Assembly (NCBI GenBank): GCA_964483455.1
Contig: CAZACK010000021.1
Span: 1-62,659, forward strand
DNA length: 62,659 bases
DNA from: CAYZJD01 sp964483455
GTDB lineage: Bacteria; Acidobacteriota; Terriglobia; Bryobacterales; Bryobacteraceae
Reading direction: 5' to 3'
In this document: positions 1-8,555 of the stretch, one piece after another
Layout of the letters: each line of letters begins with the position of its first letter
Position numbering within the stretch: the first letter of the stretch is position 1
Made by a program: the position numbers and the translations under genes
Notes under the pieces: model-generated
What the model saw: the letters and a program-made list of their open reading frames with translations, nothing else
What the model was told of the DNA's origin: nothing
Database searches by the model: none

Positions 1-1254
1 CCGGTAGGGGTAGTTCGGCAGCTTCTTCTCCACCTCGGGATACACGCTGCCGGTGGCAAAGAACAGGTCGGGTAAGCCGTTGTTGTCGAAGTCAGCGATC
101 CCCGCGCCCCAGCCGATGAACCGCGTCTCAACGGCCAGCCCGGACCGGATCGTCACGTCATCGAACACTCCCTTGCCGTTGTTGCGGTACAGGACGTTGG
201 TATCGTCGCTGAAGTGCGTCTTGAAGATGTCGAGGTTGCCATCGAGGTCAAAGTCTCCGATGCCGAGGCCCATGCCGGCCTGCTCCATGCCGTCTTCGTT
301 CACCGCGATCCCGCGCTCGAGGCCTTCCTCGGCGAAGGTGCCGTCATGTTGGTTGCGGAAGTACAGGCTCGGCGTCGAGTCGCAAGCGATGTAGATGTCG
401 GGCCAGCCGTCGTTGTCGAAGTCCGCCGCCGCCACTGTCATTCCATACGTGCCGGTCGCCCGGGAGATTCCGGCGGCCTGGCTCACGTCGGTAAACGTGC
501 CGTTGCCGTTGTTCCGGTACAGGCTGTGGCCGGCCGGCGGCAGCCCGCGTGGGCCGCAGTTGACGGGAATCCCTTTCCAATTACAGTTCGTGTTGCCGCC
601 GGGCTTAGGGACTTTCGTTAAGTCGAACTCCAGGTAGTTCGACACAAACAGGTCCAAATGCCCGTCACGGTTGTAATCAAGGAACGCGCACCCGGCGCCC
701 CAGCGCGTCCGCGCATCGAGCAGTCCGGCTTCCTTCGTGACATCGGTGAACGTGCCGTCGCCATTGTTGCGGTACAGGACGTTCCGGCCCCAGTAAGTGA
801 CGAACAAGTCCTCGAAGCCGTCGTTGTTATAGTCGCCGACGGTGACCGATGAGGCCCAACCCGTGCGAAGCAGGCCGGCCCTTTCCGTGACATCGGCAAA
901 AGTGCCGTTCCGGTTGTTCCTATACAGCCGGTTCGTCGCGCCCTCCGGCGCGCCGTTGATGCGGGTGCCGCACAACACGAAAATGTCCAGCCAGCCGTCG
1001 TTGTCGTAATCGAGAAACGCCACCCCGCAGCCGATTGTCTCGAGGATGTAGTCCTTGTGGTCGACGGGACCGTAGATCACCGGCGCGGTCAGGCCGGCCT
1101 CCATGGCCACGTCGGTGAACCGGGCGTGGAACGGCAGCCCCGAGGGCTTGCCGCGGGGCATCGGCTTGACGCCGCGGGTGGCGACACCCTGGGCGAGCAG
1201 ACGCGCCGCAGGCGCGGCAAAGACGGAAAGAGCGGCCCTCCGAGTCCAGCGCAT
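1..1254 (-). CDS. CRTAC1/VCBS (FG-GAP) repeat exported protein, 3' end outside window
   Basis: The frame runs open from an ATG at 1254 to the left edge, giving 418 codons without a stop. It begins with a twin-arginine-like leader (MRWTRR, hydrophobic stretch, Ala-rich end near residue 21). The body is a chain of FG-GAP/VCBS units with calcium-binding type DxDxDG cores, for example FLDYDNDGWLDIF near residues 80-92, and the recurring phrases LYRNN and GTFTDVT. These are typical of the CRTAC1 (ASPIC/UnbV) family, thought to form extracellular beta-propellers. A TATACT hexamer lies 11 nt before the start. The C-terminal ASPIC domain is not visible here, so the subfamily is inferred from the repeats. 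No enzymatic role can be assigned. Confidence 0.88.
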   Translation of the reverse strand, partial: MRWTRRAALSVFAAPAARLLAQGVATRGVKPMPRGKPSGLPFHARFTDVAMEAGLTAPVIYGPVDHKDYILETIGCGVAFLDYDNDGWLDIFVLCGTRINGAPEGATNRLYRNNRNGTFADVTERAGLLRTGWASSVTVGDYNNDGFEDLFVTYWGRNVLYRNNGDGTFTDVTKEAGLLDARTRWGAGCAFLDYNRDGHLDLFVSNYLEFDLTKVPKPGGNTNCNWKGIPVNCGPRGLPPAGHSLYRNNGNGTFTDVSQAAGISRATGTYGMTVAAADFDNDGWPDIYIACDSTPSLYFRNQHDGTFAEEGLERGIAVNEDGMEQAGMGLGIGDFDLDGNLDIFKTHFSDDTNVLYRNNGKGVFDDVTIRSGLAVETRFIGWGAGIADFDNNGLPDLFFATGSVYPEVEKKLPNYPYR

Positions 1255-1265
1255 GGAATAGTTCC

Positions 1266-1271
1266 AGTATA
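1266..1271 (-). promoter_or_regulatory. -10 like TATACT upstream of the CRTAC1-like gene
   Basis: TATACT reads toward the CRTAC1-like ATG with an 11-nt gap, implying a leader of only a few nucleotides. No clear -35 was seen. Confidence 0.4.
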
Positions 1272-1309
1272 GCGGCGGCCTGGCGGCCGGGGATGACGAG
1301 GAGCCGCCG

Positions 1310-1425
1310 GTGAGACACCTGGCATGTTCCCCGCTGCTTCTGCTGCTGCTCCCGCTTGGCCTCTCCGCTCAACAGGATTCCTCCAATCAGGGAACGGTTT
1401 TTCGCGTAACGGTGAACCTCGACCG
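1310..1425 (+). pseudogene. Truncated 5' end of a signal-peptide gene (VWA-type start?)
   Basis: A GTG at 1310, preceded by a GAGGAG ribosome-binding site, opens a frame with a convincing secretion signal: a Leu-rich core followed by LGLSAQQ. Mature-like sequence GTVFRVTVNL follows, resembling the start of acidobacterial VWFA-related secreted proteins. That similarity stops about where the nSTAND gene on the opposite strand ends (stop codon at 1426-1428). Beyond this the frame is only the complement of nSTAND coding sequence and closes at 1537. I read it as the head of a gene truncated by the rearrangement that placed the TIR-nSTAND pair here. The family guess is tentative; the signal peptide and RBS are clear. 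Confidence 0.45.
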
Positions 1426-3855
1426 CTACTTGCCCGCCTTCAACGCGGCCGCGCGCACCGGAGAGATCACCAGCGTCAGCACGTCCGAGCCGCCCGGGCG
1501 GGCGTTCTGCGTCCATCCGGTGGTGGTGATTTGGTAGACGATCGCCCCGGCCCGAAATTGTCCGACCCGCTCGGTGTACGCATTGGTCCGCTGCTTGTTG
1601 ACTTCGAAGCACCAGATCCCGCCGTAGTCGTCGATGTTCTGGCCGGGACACTTGACGCGCTGGCTCAACCGGCGCAGCAGGTCTTTGGACGGCCCCGGTT
1701 CATCGTCGAAGCCTTCCTTGATCTGATGCGAGCCGTGCATCACGAACAGCCAGGCCTTGGAGTTCGCCATCCGGCGGAGATCGTCCACAAACAGCGCCAG
1801 TTGGCCTGCGAACGGCCGGGCTCGCACCAGCATCGCCGAGTACTGCGCCAGCGCCAGGACAACAGGCTCACCGGCGGAGGCGGCGCTCAACTTCGCTTCG
1901 GCTTCCTCGAACCGGCTGCGCCAGTAACCCGCATCTTTGACCTGGACCGTAGCGTAGGTGTCGACCTGCTGCTGGAGGTCGTCGCGCTCGTCGCGGAGCG
2001 CGTGAAGCTGCGCCTGGAGGCTGGCGATCTGCTTCAGCGCCGCGCCATACTCGGACTCCTTCGCCGATTGCGAGACGTTTTGCTGCATCAGCGCGTCCCT
2101 GGCCTTGGCCTCGCGATCCCTGGATTCATTGAACTGGCGCTCCAGCTCTTTCAACTTCTTGTTGAGCTGATCGCGCTCGGCCTGGCTTTTGCCCGTCTGG
2201 CTCATCGTCGCCCTGGCTTCCTCAAGCTGGCGGCGGAGAAACTCGCCCTGATTGTACGCGTCGGTGACGGCCTTCGATGCTGCGAGCCGCGCGTCGGCGG
2301 CGTCTTTCTCCGATTCGTGCGCCCGGAAGTAGAACGCCATCGCCGCGGCGCCGGCCAGCAGGACCAGGGTCAAGGCGGCGACCAGCGACCACCGGCGAAT
2401 TGCCTCCCGGCGCCGGTCCGCCAACTGCTGCCGGTTGCTTTCGTCGAGAAACGCGGCGACCTCGTCGAAGGTGGTGTCGCCGCCGGCCAGGTGCTGTTCG
2501 GCCCAGGCGCGGGTCCACACACCGCTGCGGCGGTATTCGAGCGCCCGGCTCAGTTCCGGATCGCGCCAGAGGCTGGCCTGGCCGGCGCGGCGGCGCACGG
2601 TGTCCTCGCGCAGGCTCCGGAACCAGTCGGCGCTTTCCGCTTCCCTGCGCAGCCAGAGCTGGAGCACGTGCCAGTTGCGGATGAAGCTTTCGTGGGAGAC
2701 GTCGATGATGGAGTCGAGCCGGAGGTCCGGCCCGGTGGTGCTCACCAGCAACGAGTTCTCCGGCGCGGAGAACTCGCGGATAACGCGGTTCACGTCTTCC
2801 TTCGCCTTGTCGTTCGGTGCGCCAACCACGTCATAGAGACGCTCCAGGCGGACGGGACGGCGGACCACACGGCCGCCCTCCATCGCGCTCAGACAACGAA
2901 AGACCCTTTCCACACAGGGCTGGGCGGTCCCCGGCAGATTTCGGCAGATCTCTTCGGGGTGGTTGTTCAGGGCGCGCCCGATGCCGCCGATGGCTTCATA
3001 GTGTTCGAAATCGATGTCGCCGCAGCCGCCATCCTGCCTCCACTTCCGGTGGGTTCGCATCAAGGCGTGCTGGAGAACCGGGAGCTGATCGGGCTCGTCG
3101 CCGGCGTCGTTCAGAAGCCGTTGCACGAGCCTCGGCGTGATCCGGGCGCCGAAGATCCGCACGGGGTTCTCGATCGCCTCGCGGCGCTGTTCGCGGCTTA
3201 GCCGTGGCACGAGATACTGGCTGCGGTTCAGCGCCTCCGGCAGTCCTGGGAATCCGGCGCAATCCCCGAGGAAATCCGAGCGCATGGTGAGCACGATGTA
3301 GGCCCGGCCGTGGAAGCTCTCCGCGGCTTCGAGCAGCGAGGCCACGAACAACGCGGCCTCGGCGCCTCCATCCTGGTGCCGGCGCTCGCGCTGGAACCGG
3401 AACAGTTCCTCGAACTGGTCGACGACCAGCAGGAGGTTTTCACCCTCGCCGCCTTCCATCCGGCGCACGGTCTCGACGAGACCGAGGCTGGAACGGCGCA
3501 GCGTTTCCCCGATGGAGGCCACATCTCCGACCACTTGCTGCGCGGCGAGTTCCTTCGCCAGCCGGTCCATCGGGGCATCGCCGGGCCGCATCACCGCGAT
3601 GCGCCAGCGCGAGGTGGCGCCAACAAGGTAGCCGCGGTAGAGCGCGGGCAACAGGCCGGCTCTTACCAGCGACGACTTTCCTCCGCCGGACGTGCCGACG
3701 ACAGCGAGGAAGCGGTTGGTGGCGAGGCGGCGCAGCAGTTCGTCGGTGTGCGCCTGCCGGCCGTGAAACAACGACGCCTCGTGGGATTCGAAGGGGCGCA
3801 AGCCCGGGTAGGGCCCCTCCAGGCCGAGCAGCGAGGCAAACTCAGTTGCCGGCAT
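1426..3855 (-). CDS. nSTAND-type P-loop ATPase with membrane segment and coiled coil
   Basis: This 809-residue protein starts with the usual nSTAND1 preamble (YPGLRPFE near 16-23), then Walker A GTSGGGKSS (54-62) and Walker B LLLVVDQFEELF (141-152). It carries the family's SHESFIRNWHVLQLW-type motif at 388-401. A single transmembrane segment at about 490-511 separates the cytoplasmic STAND part from a long Glu/Lys/Gln-rich coiled coil (about 513-650) and an unrecognised C-terminal domain of about 150 residues. The start overlaps the end of the upstream TIR gene by 14 bp, so the two are probably co-translated. STAND NTPases act as ligand-triggered switches in signalling and antiviral defence. 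The role here, and the possibility that the C-terminal part is a sensor, are inferred. Confidence 0.85.
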   Translation of the reverse strand: MPATEFASLLGLEGPYPGLRPFESHEASLFHGRQAHTDELLRRLATNRFLAVVGTSGGGKSSLVRAGLLPALYRGYLVGATSRWRIAVMRPGDAPMDRLAKELAAQQVVGDVASIGETLRRSSLGLVETVRRMEGGEGENLLLVVDQFEELFRFQRERRHQDGGAEAALFVASLLEAAESFHGRAYIVLTMRSDFLGDCAGFPGLPEALNRSQYLVPRLSREQRREAIENPVRIFGARITPRLVQRLLNDAGDEPDQLPVLQHALMRTHRKWRQDGGCGDIDFEHYEAIGGIGRALNNHPEEICRNLPGTAQPCVERVFRCLSAMEGGRVVRRPVRLERLYDVVGAPNDKAKEDVNRVIREFSAPENSLLVSTTGPDLRLDSIIDVSHESFIRNWHVLQLWLRREAESADWFRSLREDTVRRRAGQASLWRDPELSRALEYRRSGVWTRAWAEQHLAGGDTTFDEVAAFLDESNRQQLADRRREAIRRWSLVAALTLVLLAGAAAMAFYFRAHESEKDAADARLAASKAVTDAYNQGEFLRRQLEEARATMSQTGKSQAERDQLNKKLKELERQFNESRDREAKARDALMQQNVSQSAKESEYGAALKQIASLQAQLHALRDERDDLQQQVDTYATVQVKDAGYWRSRFEEAEAKLSAASAGEPVVLALAQYSAMLVRARPFAGQLALFVDDLRRMANSKAWLFVMHGSHQIKEGFDDEPGPSKDLLRRLSQRVKCPGQNIDDYGGIWCFEVNKQRTNAYTERVGQFRAGAIVYQITTTGWTQNARPGGSDVLTLVISPVRAAALKAGK

Positions 3856-5248
3856 AGCCGCTCCTCCCCTGGCGCAGCGAATCGAAAAACGATTGCAGGT
3901 GAACGGGAGCGAGGTCGTCCGGCCGCGGGATCACCTGGATGTTGGGCTCGAACCGGCGCGCCGGGGACGGATCGGCGAGCAGGAACGCCTTCGCGGCCAT
4001 CTTGTCCCGGCAGAGCTGGTCCTCAGCAAACAGTACGTCCTGGAGCGTCTGCGAGAGCCAACGGTCCGGCGGCGACGCCACACCGCGATACACCAGCACG
4101 CCGTCGCAATCGCGCAGAAACTGGCGATGGCGCTGGAGCCGGTCGGACACGTCGATGGCGCTGGTTTGCGGAAGGAACACCGTCAGCTTCCGCTCGCGCA
4201 GGATGTCGCGCAGGCGGCCCACAAAGACAGTGTCCTCGCGTGTGGACGTGTCGTAGAGCAGGTACACACGGCTTTCGGCCCCGTTGGCTGGGACCGGGAC
4301 CGCCGGTCGCGGACGCAACAGGTCCAGCACTTCCCGGATCAAGTCGCGGCTCGAGGCGCGGTCGAGAAGAACGAAGCCCGGACCCAACCCCTCTCCGTTA
4401 CGGATCGATCGGAGCAGCTCCGCCTGCTTGGCGTCGGCGGTTTGACCGGCGCGGTCGTCAAGCCAGAACACCAGAGACTTGCCGAGCTCCTTGGCAAGGT
4501 CGAGCTGGCGGCGGACCGTTTCCTCATAGCGGGCCGCTAGCAGGAACACCGCGAGCCTGGCCGGCTCGATCTGCTCGCGGATGAACTCGCCGGAGAACGA
4601 CCCGTCGAGCTGCTCTTCCGGACGGACGTTGAAGCCCTGGTCGTGCAGCTCGTTCACGAGTTCCTCGCAGGGCGCGGCGGCGTCATCGGCCGGCGTGGCC
4701 ACGAAGACTGCTTCGCGCCTGCGGCGCATCGCGCGGAGCAAAGCGGCTACAGCCTGGGCGGTCTCGCGGATCCTGGCGCGGAAGTCGTCGCTGCCCGGCT
4801 CGAACTCGATCTCGCCCGGGCCGTCTTCGGCCTGGCGGAAGAACGGCGCGTATTGGAGTTCGGGGAAGAAGTGCAGATGGGCCTGGCTTTCAGCCGGGGT
4901 TTTCACGACTTTCAGGAAGCGGTAGTAGCTGCCGGCCTTGAGGCCGGCCAGTCCGCCGTAATGGCCGAGGAAGTAGTTGCGCTCCCGCCGGCACCACGGC
5001 GAGTTGAAATATCCCGGCGAGCAGATGGCGATCAGCGCCGCGGTGTGCTGAAGCGCCGCTTCGATCTCCTCGACCCAGTTCTGGCCGAGGCGGAGGTTGT
5101 TGGCGTCCTGCCAGACGGAGACCTCGTGCCCGAGTTGCTCGCGCAGCCGCCGGCAGAGGCCCTCGCGGAACGCTCTGATCCAGGCGGGATCGTCGTCGTG
5201 GGCGTAACTGAGAAAGAGATCGTGCTGGCACCCAGGAACGTAAGCCAT
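3842..5248 (-). CDS. TIR-domain protein with three tandem TIR-like segments
   Basis: The first 100 residues form a good TIR domain: HDLFLSYAHDD (9-19), the LRLGQNW region (52-58) and SPWCRRE (83-89). Glu89 sits where catalytic TIR NADases have their glutamate. Two further alpha/beta segments follow, one starting near residue 178 (REAVFVATPADD) and one in the last third (SRVYLLYDTS, then LRDCDGVLVYRG). Each has a beta strand, an acidic loop and later a hydrophobic strand, like degenerate TIR or SLOG-like folds. The gene overlaps the downstream nSTAND ATPase by 14 bp, and a perfect TATAAT lies 30 nt upstream. NAD cleavage or cyclic-ADPR-type signalling is plausible from the family but not shown. 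Domains two and three are my structural guess. Confidence 0.82.
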   Translation of the reverse strand: MAYVPGCQHDLFLSYAHDDDPAWIRAFREGLCRRLREQLGHEVSVWQDANNLRLGQNWVEEIEAALQHTAALIAICSPGYFNSPWCRRERNYFLGHYGGLAGLKAGSYYRFLKVVKTPAESQAHLHFFPELQYAPFFRQAEDGPGEIEFEPGSDDFRARIRETAQAVAALLRAMRRRREAVFVATPADDAAAPCEELVNELHDQGFNVRPEEQLDGSFSGEFIREQIEPARLAVFLLAARYEETVRRQLDLAKELGKSLVFWLDDRAGQTADAKQAELLRSIRNGEGLGPGFVLLDRASSRDLIREVLDLLRPRPAVPVPANGAESRVYLLYDTSTREDTVFVGRLRDILRERKLTVFLPQTSAIDVSDRLQRHRQFLRDCDGVLVYRGVASPPDRWLSQTLQDVLFAEDQLCRDKMAAKAFLLADPSPARRFEPNIQVIPRPDDLAPVHLQSFFDSLRQGRSGYAGN

Positions 5249-5277
5249 GGCAGCCTGCGCGGAATGGTCTGGTGGGT

Positions 5278-5283
5278 ATTATA
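5278..5283 (-). promoter_or_regulatory. Consensus -10 (TATAAT) of the TIR-nSTAND operon
   Basis: A perfect TATAAT lies on the minus strand 30 nt before the TIR ATG at 5248. A matching -35 is not evident 16-18 bp further upstream. Confidence 0.5.
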
Positions 5284-5310
5284 GCGTGGTGCCGCCTGAT
5301 GGGCCGGGTC

Positions 5311-5327
5311 GCAGGCCTTTGGCCTGC
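5311..5327 (-). terminator. GC hairpin downstream of the amidase gene
   Basis: GCAGGCC-ttt-GGCCTGC is a perfect 7-bp stem with a 3-nt loop, about 70 nt past the amidase stop and just before the TIR promoter. No U-tract follows, so it is a candidate only. Confidence 0.35.
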
Positions 5328-5396
5328 GCAAGGCAAAGATCAAGAATCGAGGGGCAAAGACGACCAGCCGCTAAGAGCCAGTCATGCACACAGGTA

Positions 5397-6797
5397 CTAC
5401 ACCCCCGGCGGGCTCGGAAACGGGCCGCGGGCTTCCTCCAGCCGCACGGCGACCCCCAGCAGCACTTCCTCCTCGTACGGGCGGCCCACGAGTTGGACAC
5501 CGACGGGCAAGCCATCCTCAGTCATCCCGAATGGGATCACCGCGGCGGGAAAGCCGAGCAGATTCCAGATGGTTGCCGGCATCATCGCCTCGAACAGGCC
5601 GATCTCCTTCTCGGGCGTCTGCCAGCGGCGCTCGCGATGCCGGAAGGCGGCCACCCCGCACGCCGGGGTGAGCAGGATCGGGTGCTCGCGCATCTGCCGC
5701 AGCGCCGCGGCACGCATCCGGTCGCGGGCGGTGAGATTTTCGAGGATCTGCATTGCCGTCGGGGCGGGCTGGGCTTCGGTCTGCTTCATGATTTCGATGC
5801 CGGTCCAGTGGGCCTGGTCTTCGCGGTCGCCCACCAGTTGACGGATCAACGGGGCATTCAACTGTCCGAAGAAGAACCACCACAGATTCGGCGCGCGTTC
5901 GAGGCCACGCGGTTCGAACGGCTCGGCCGGTATGCCGATCTCGCCGAGCATCGACGCTGCCCGGCGCACCGCCTCCTTCATCGCGGGCTGCACGGGGACC
6001 TGGTAGAACTGCTCCCAGACGCCGGCCCGCAGGCCAGCCAGATCCGGTGTGCGCAATGGCACGGGGGCGGAAAAGGGATCCTGGTCGTCGTGGCCCGAGA
6101 GCACCTCGAACAACAATCGAAGGTCCTCGGCCGTCCGCGCCATCGGTCCGGCGACGCCGAGCAGTCCGCCGGGATGCCCGATCTCCGGGAAATGGCCAGA
6201 GGCGGGAACGCGGCCGGGTGTCGGCTTCAGCGCGGAGATTCCGCAGAAGTGCGCGGGAATGCGGACGGAGCCCCCGCCATCGCTGCCGATCCCGCCGGAG
6301 GAGCAACAGGCCGAGATCAGCGCCGCTTCGCCGCCGCTCGACCCCCCCGGCGTCCGTGCCGGATCCCACGGGCTGTTGGTCCGGCCCACGATGTGGTTGT
6401 CCGTCTCGTAGTTCATCAGGAACTCGGGGGTGTTGGTCTTTCCGAGGATGATCGCGCCAGCGGCTTTGAGGCGAGCCACCGCGGTCGAGTCCGAAGAGGC
6501 CCGGTGGTCGCGCCGGAACCGGCTGCCGCAAAGTGTTGGCAGACCGGCCATGTCGAAGCTGTCCTTCACGGTGACCGGCACGCCGTGGAGAGGCCCGAGG
6601 GCGTCGCCCCGAGATACCGCGCGCGCCGCGTGATGGGACTGCTGCTGCGCTTCCTCGGCGAACAGCGCAACGAACGCGTTGAGCTTAGGATTCAGCTTCT
6701 CAATCTGCCACAGATGGGCCTCGACAAGTTCGACCGGCGAAAACAGGCCCGAGCGGACCCGGGCGGCCATTTGGGTGAGGGTGAGACGGTTGTGCAT
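5397..6797 (-). CDS. Amidase signature family hydrolase
   Basis: This 466-residue enzyme has the complete amidase-signature triad: Lys78 in VTVKDSF, cis-Ser153 in TPGGSSGG, and nucleophile Ser177 in GSDGGGSVRIP. It is of normal length for the family, which includes GatA, fatty-acid amide hydrolases and aryl-acylamidases. No GatB or GatC gene is adjacent, so a catabolic amidase is more likely than the tRNA amidotransferase subunit. There is no signal peptide, so it is probably cytoplasmic. It stands alone between a hairpin on its 3' side and a frameshifted secreted-protein gene on its 5' side. The substrate cannot be inferred. Confidence 0.92.
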   Translation of the reverse strand: MHNRLTLTQMAARVRSGLFSPVELVEAHLWQIEKLNPKLNAFVALFAEEAQQQSHHAARAVSRGDALGPLHGVPVTVKDSFDMAGLPTLCGSRFRRDHRASSDSTAVARLKAAGAIILGKTNTPEFLMNYETDNHIVGRTNSPWDPARTPGGSSGGEAALISACCSSGGIGSDGGGSVRIPAHFCGISALKPTPGRVPASGHFPEIGHPGGLLGVAGPMARTAEDLRLLFEVLSGHDDQDPFSAPVPLRTPDLAGLRAGVWEQFYQVPVQPAMKEAVRRAASMLGEIGIPAEPFEPRGLERAPNLWWFFFGQLNAPLIRQLVGDREDQAHWTGIEIMKQTEAQPAPTAMQILENLTARDRMRAAALRQMREHPILLTPACGVAAFRHRERRWQTPEKEIGLFEAMMPATIWNLLGFPAAVIPFGMTEDGLPVGVQLVGRPYEEEVLLGVAVRLEEARGPFPSPPGV

Positions 6798-6857
6798 CGG
6801 TGGTCCAAGAGGATGAAGACCACCATGGTAACTGGTGTTACGGCACGCCGGGTCCGC

Positions 6858-8367
6858 TCACGGGGCTGGCGGCTGGTAGAAGGTTGTGCACGGCACGGGA
6901 AGCTCCGGCGGCAGCACGCCGCACATGCTGGCCTCACGCAACGGCTCCGTCTGCGGGGGTATCTCGTCCGCCAGGAGAAAGTCCACGGTCGGGGCGTATT
7001 CCCCCATGAGACCGCCCAGCGAATCGTACTCACCCGTCCGGAAGCCGAGGACGTGCGAGACGCACTGGAAGTTCGCGGAAGGCAGGATGCTGCGGATGTT
7101 CAGAGCGGAGATCAGCAGGTAGTCGGGTATCTGCGACAGGTCGAAGTAGGTGTAGCCGTTGGCCGGCGTGACCCACTCCGGAGGCGGAGACCCGAGGCCC
7201 ACGATGAGCGTGGCAAAGCCCTCGGCGTCCGTCACAAGATCCCGATCGCTTAGGCTGGCCAAGGTGAAGTTCTTGTTTTGAAACGAGAGGCTCCAATACC
7301 TCAGCTCCTCGGTCCCATTCAGCGAACAGCCAGTGGAGCAAGGTATCGAAGGCATGACGGGAAGCCTCAGCCGGATCCGCATGAACCACGGCTGCGGACC
7401 CGTCAGTTGAAACTTCGCTGACAGGTACGCCGCATCCGGGTTCGAGCCCGGAAGGTATTCGGCGCCGCGCAGCCAAAGGAGCATGTTTCCCACATCCAGG
7501 CCGTAACACAGCCGGGGAAGGACTTGGTTGACGTAGTACCAGTGGGCATCCTCCTGCTCCCGATGCACCCAGGTTACATAGGTCGATCTGCTTTGCGTTA
7601 CCACGCCCAAGGTTTGAAGGGCCTGCGCGGTGGGGACGGCGCACCCGTTGGACAGGTCGCGCAGAAATGCAACCGGCTTTTCTAATGTGGTTGCCGAAGG
7701 TATGCTCAAGTAGCGGCGGAACAGCACGGCTCCGGCCGTGTTTGCGCCCTCCTCGTGATCCGGAAACCAGGGCGGGACGTCCGGCGCCCCATCCCAGCTC
7801 AGGCCCGTGTGCCGCATCGAGGCGTCGAGGAAGTTGACGTGGACATTGAAGCCGTCGAGGCTGCATCCCGGCGTGACCGCCTCCGGCGGAGGCTGCACGC
7901 CGCCCATCCCGACCACCACGGCATATCGTTGATTGTCTCGGAATGATGTTCCTGGGCGATACGGGTTGACAAACGCCGGGGAGAGCGGTTCGATCTGAAA
8001 ATCAGCCAGCCAGCCAGCCGAGGTTGGCTTCGTGGTCATCATAGATCGCCCACGACATGAACCGGGCGTTTGGGTAGCCTCCGAGGAAGACCAGCTCGTA
8101 TCGGGGATCGACGCGATAGTAAAGTGCTGAGTAGAGGGCGTTGGTGTCTCCGGCGAACCCTGGAGCAACACCGCTGGTGAGGCGGATCACGTAACATTCG
8201 TTGAGGAAGTTGGCGAAGAAGCTCTTCCCCGCGTCCGGCGGCGGCAACTGGTTGCAGTCCATGCCGGCCCCAAGGGCGACCATGGCCGTCCAGAGCAACA
8301 GCGGCCATTTGACAATTCCTCCGAACAGACCCGACGTGGGATCGGCGCTTACTCCCCTAGTAGTCAT
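6858..8367 (-). CDS. Unknown secreted protein, frameshifted at a tetranucleotide repeat
   Basis: Translation starts at an ATG at 8367 behind a GGGAGGACGTC ribosome-binding site. The first frame has a hydrophobic N-terminal stretch (WPLLLWTAMVALGAG) and ends after 121 residues at a TGA at 8002-8004. Homology-like sequence continues in another frame to 6858. Three instead of four copies of the repeat at 8004-8019 would read ANLGWLADFQIEPLSP in one frame and give about 500 residues. The merged protein contains RYELVFLGGYPNARFMSWAIYDDH and QRYAVVV-type strands. It looks like an exported beta-rich protein, and I do not recognise a family. It may be a pseudogene, a sequence error, or switchable by slippage. 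Confidence 0.6.
8004..8019. repeat. (AGCC)4 tandem tetranucleotide inside the broken gene
   Basis: Four perfect copies of AGCC (GGCT on the coding strand), with one extra flanking C at 8003. Losing one unit restores the reading frame of the surrounding gene. Confidence 0.9.
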
Positions 8368-8452
8368 GACGTCCTCCCGGCCGATCAGCCATATAATACG
8401 CGAGGTTTGACCGCTTGCCAATTGACGGAAGTCAAGAGTTGACAGCCGTCGG

Positions 8453-8472
8453 TCGACTTCGCAGGAAGTCGA
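8453..8472. other. Perfect stem-loop between permease and secreted-protein genes
   Basis: TCGACTTC-gcag-GAAGTCGA is an 8-bp perfect stem with a 4-nt loop, about 85 nt downstream of the permease stop at 8556. It lacks a U-tract. It could slow or process the transcript end. Confidence 0.4.
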
Positions 8473-8555
8473 TTCGCCAAAGCGCTGTAATGTAAGGGGT
8501 TGAAGGCGGGCGAGCCGAAGCGCAGGACGGGCGAGTTGGGGCGCCGGGCGATCCC

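Noticed and set aside
1324..3201. Open frame of 625 codons on the plus strand opposite nSTAND
   Set aside because: It is the complement of the nSTAND gene and has no recognisable motifs. Only the first part at 1310-1425, in another frame, looks like real sequence.
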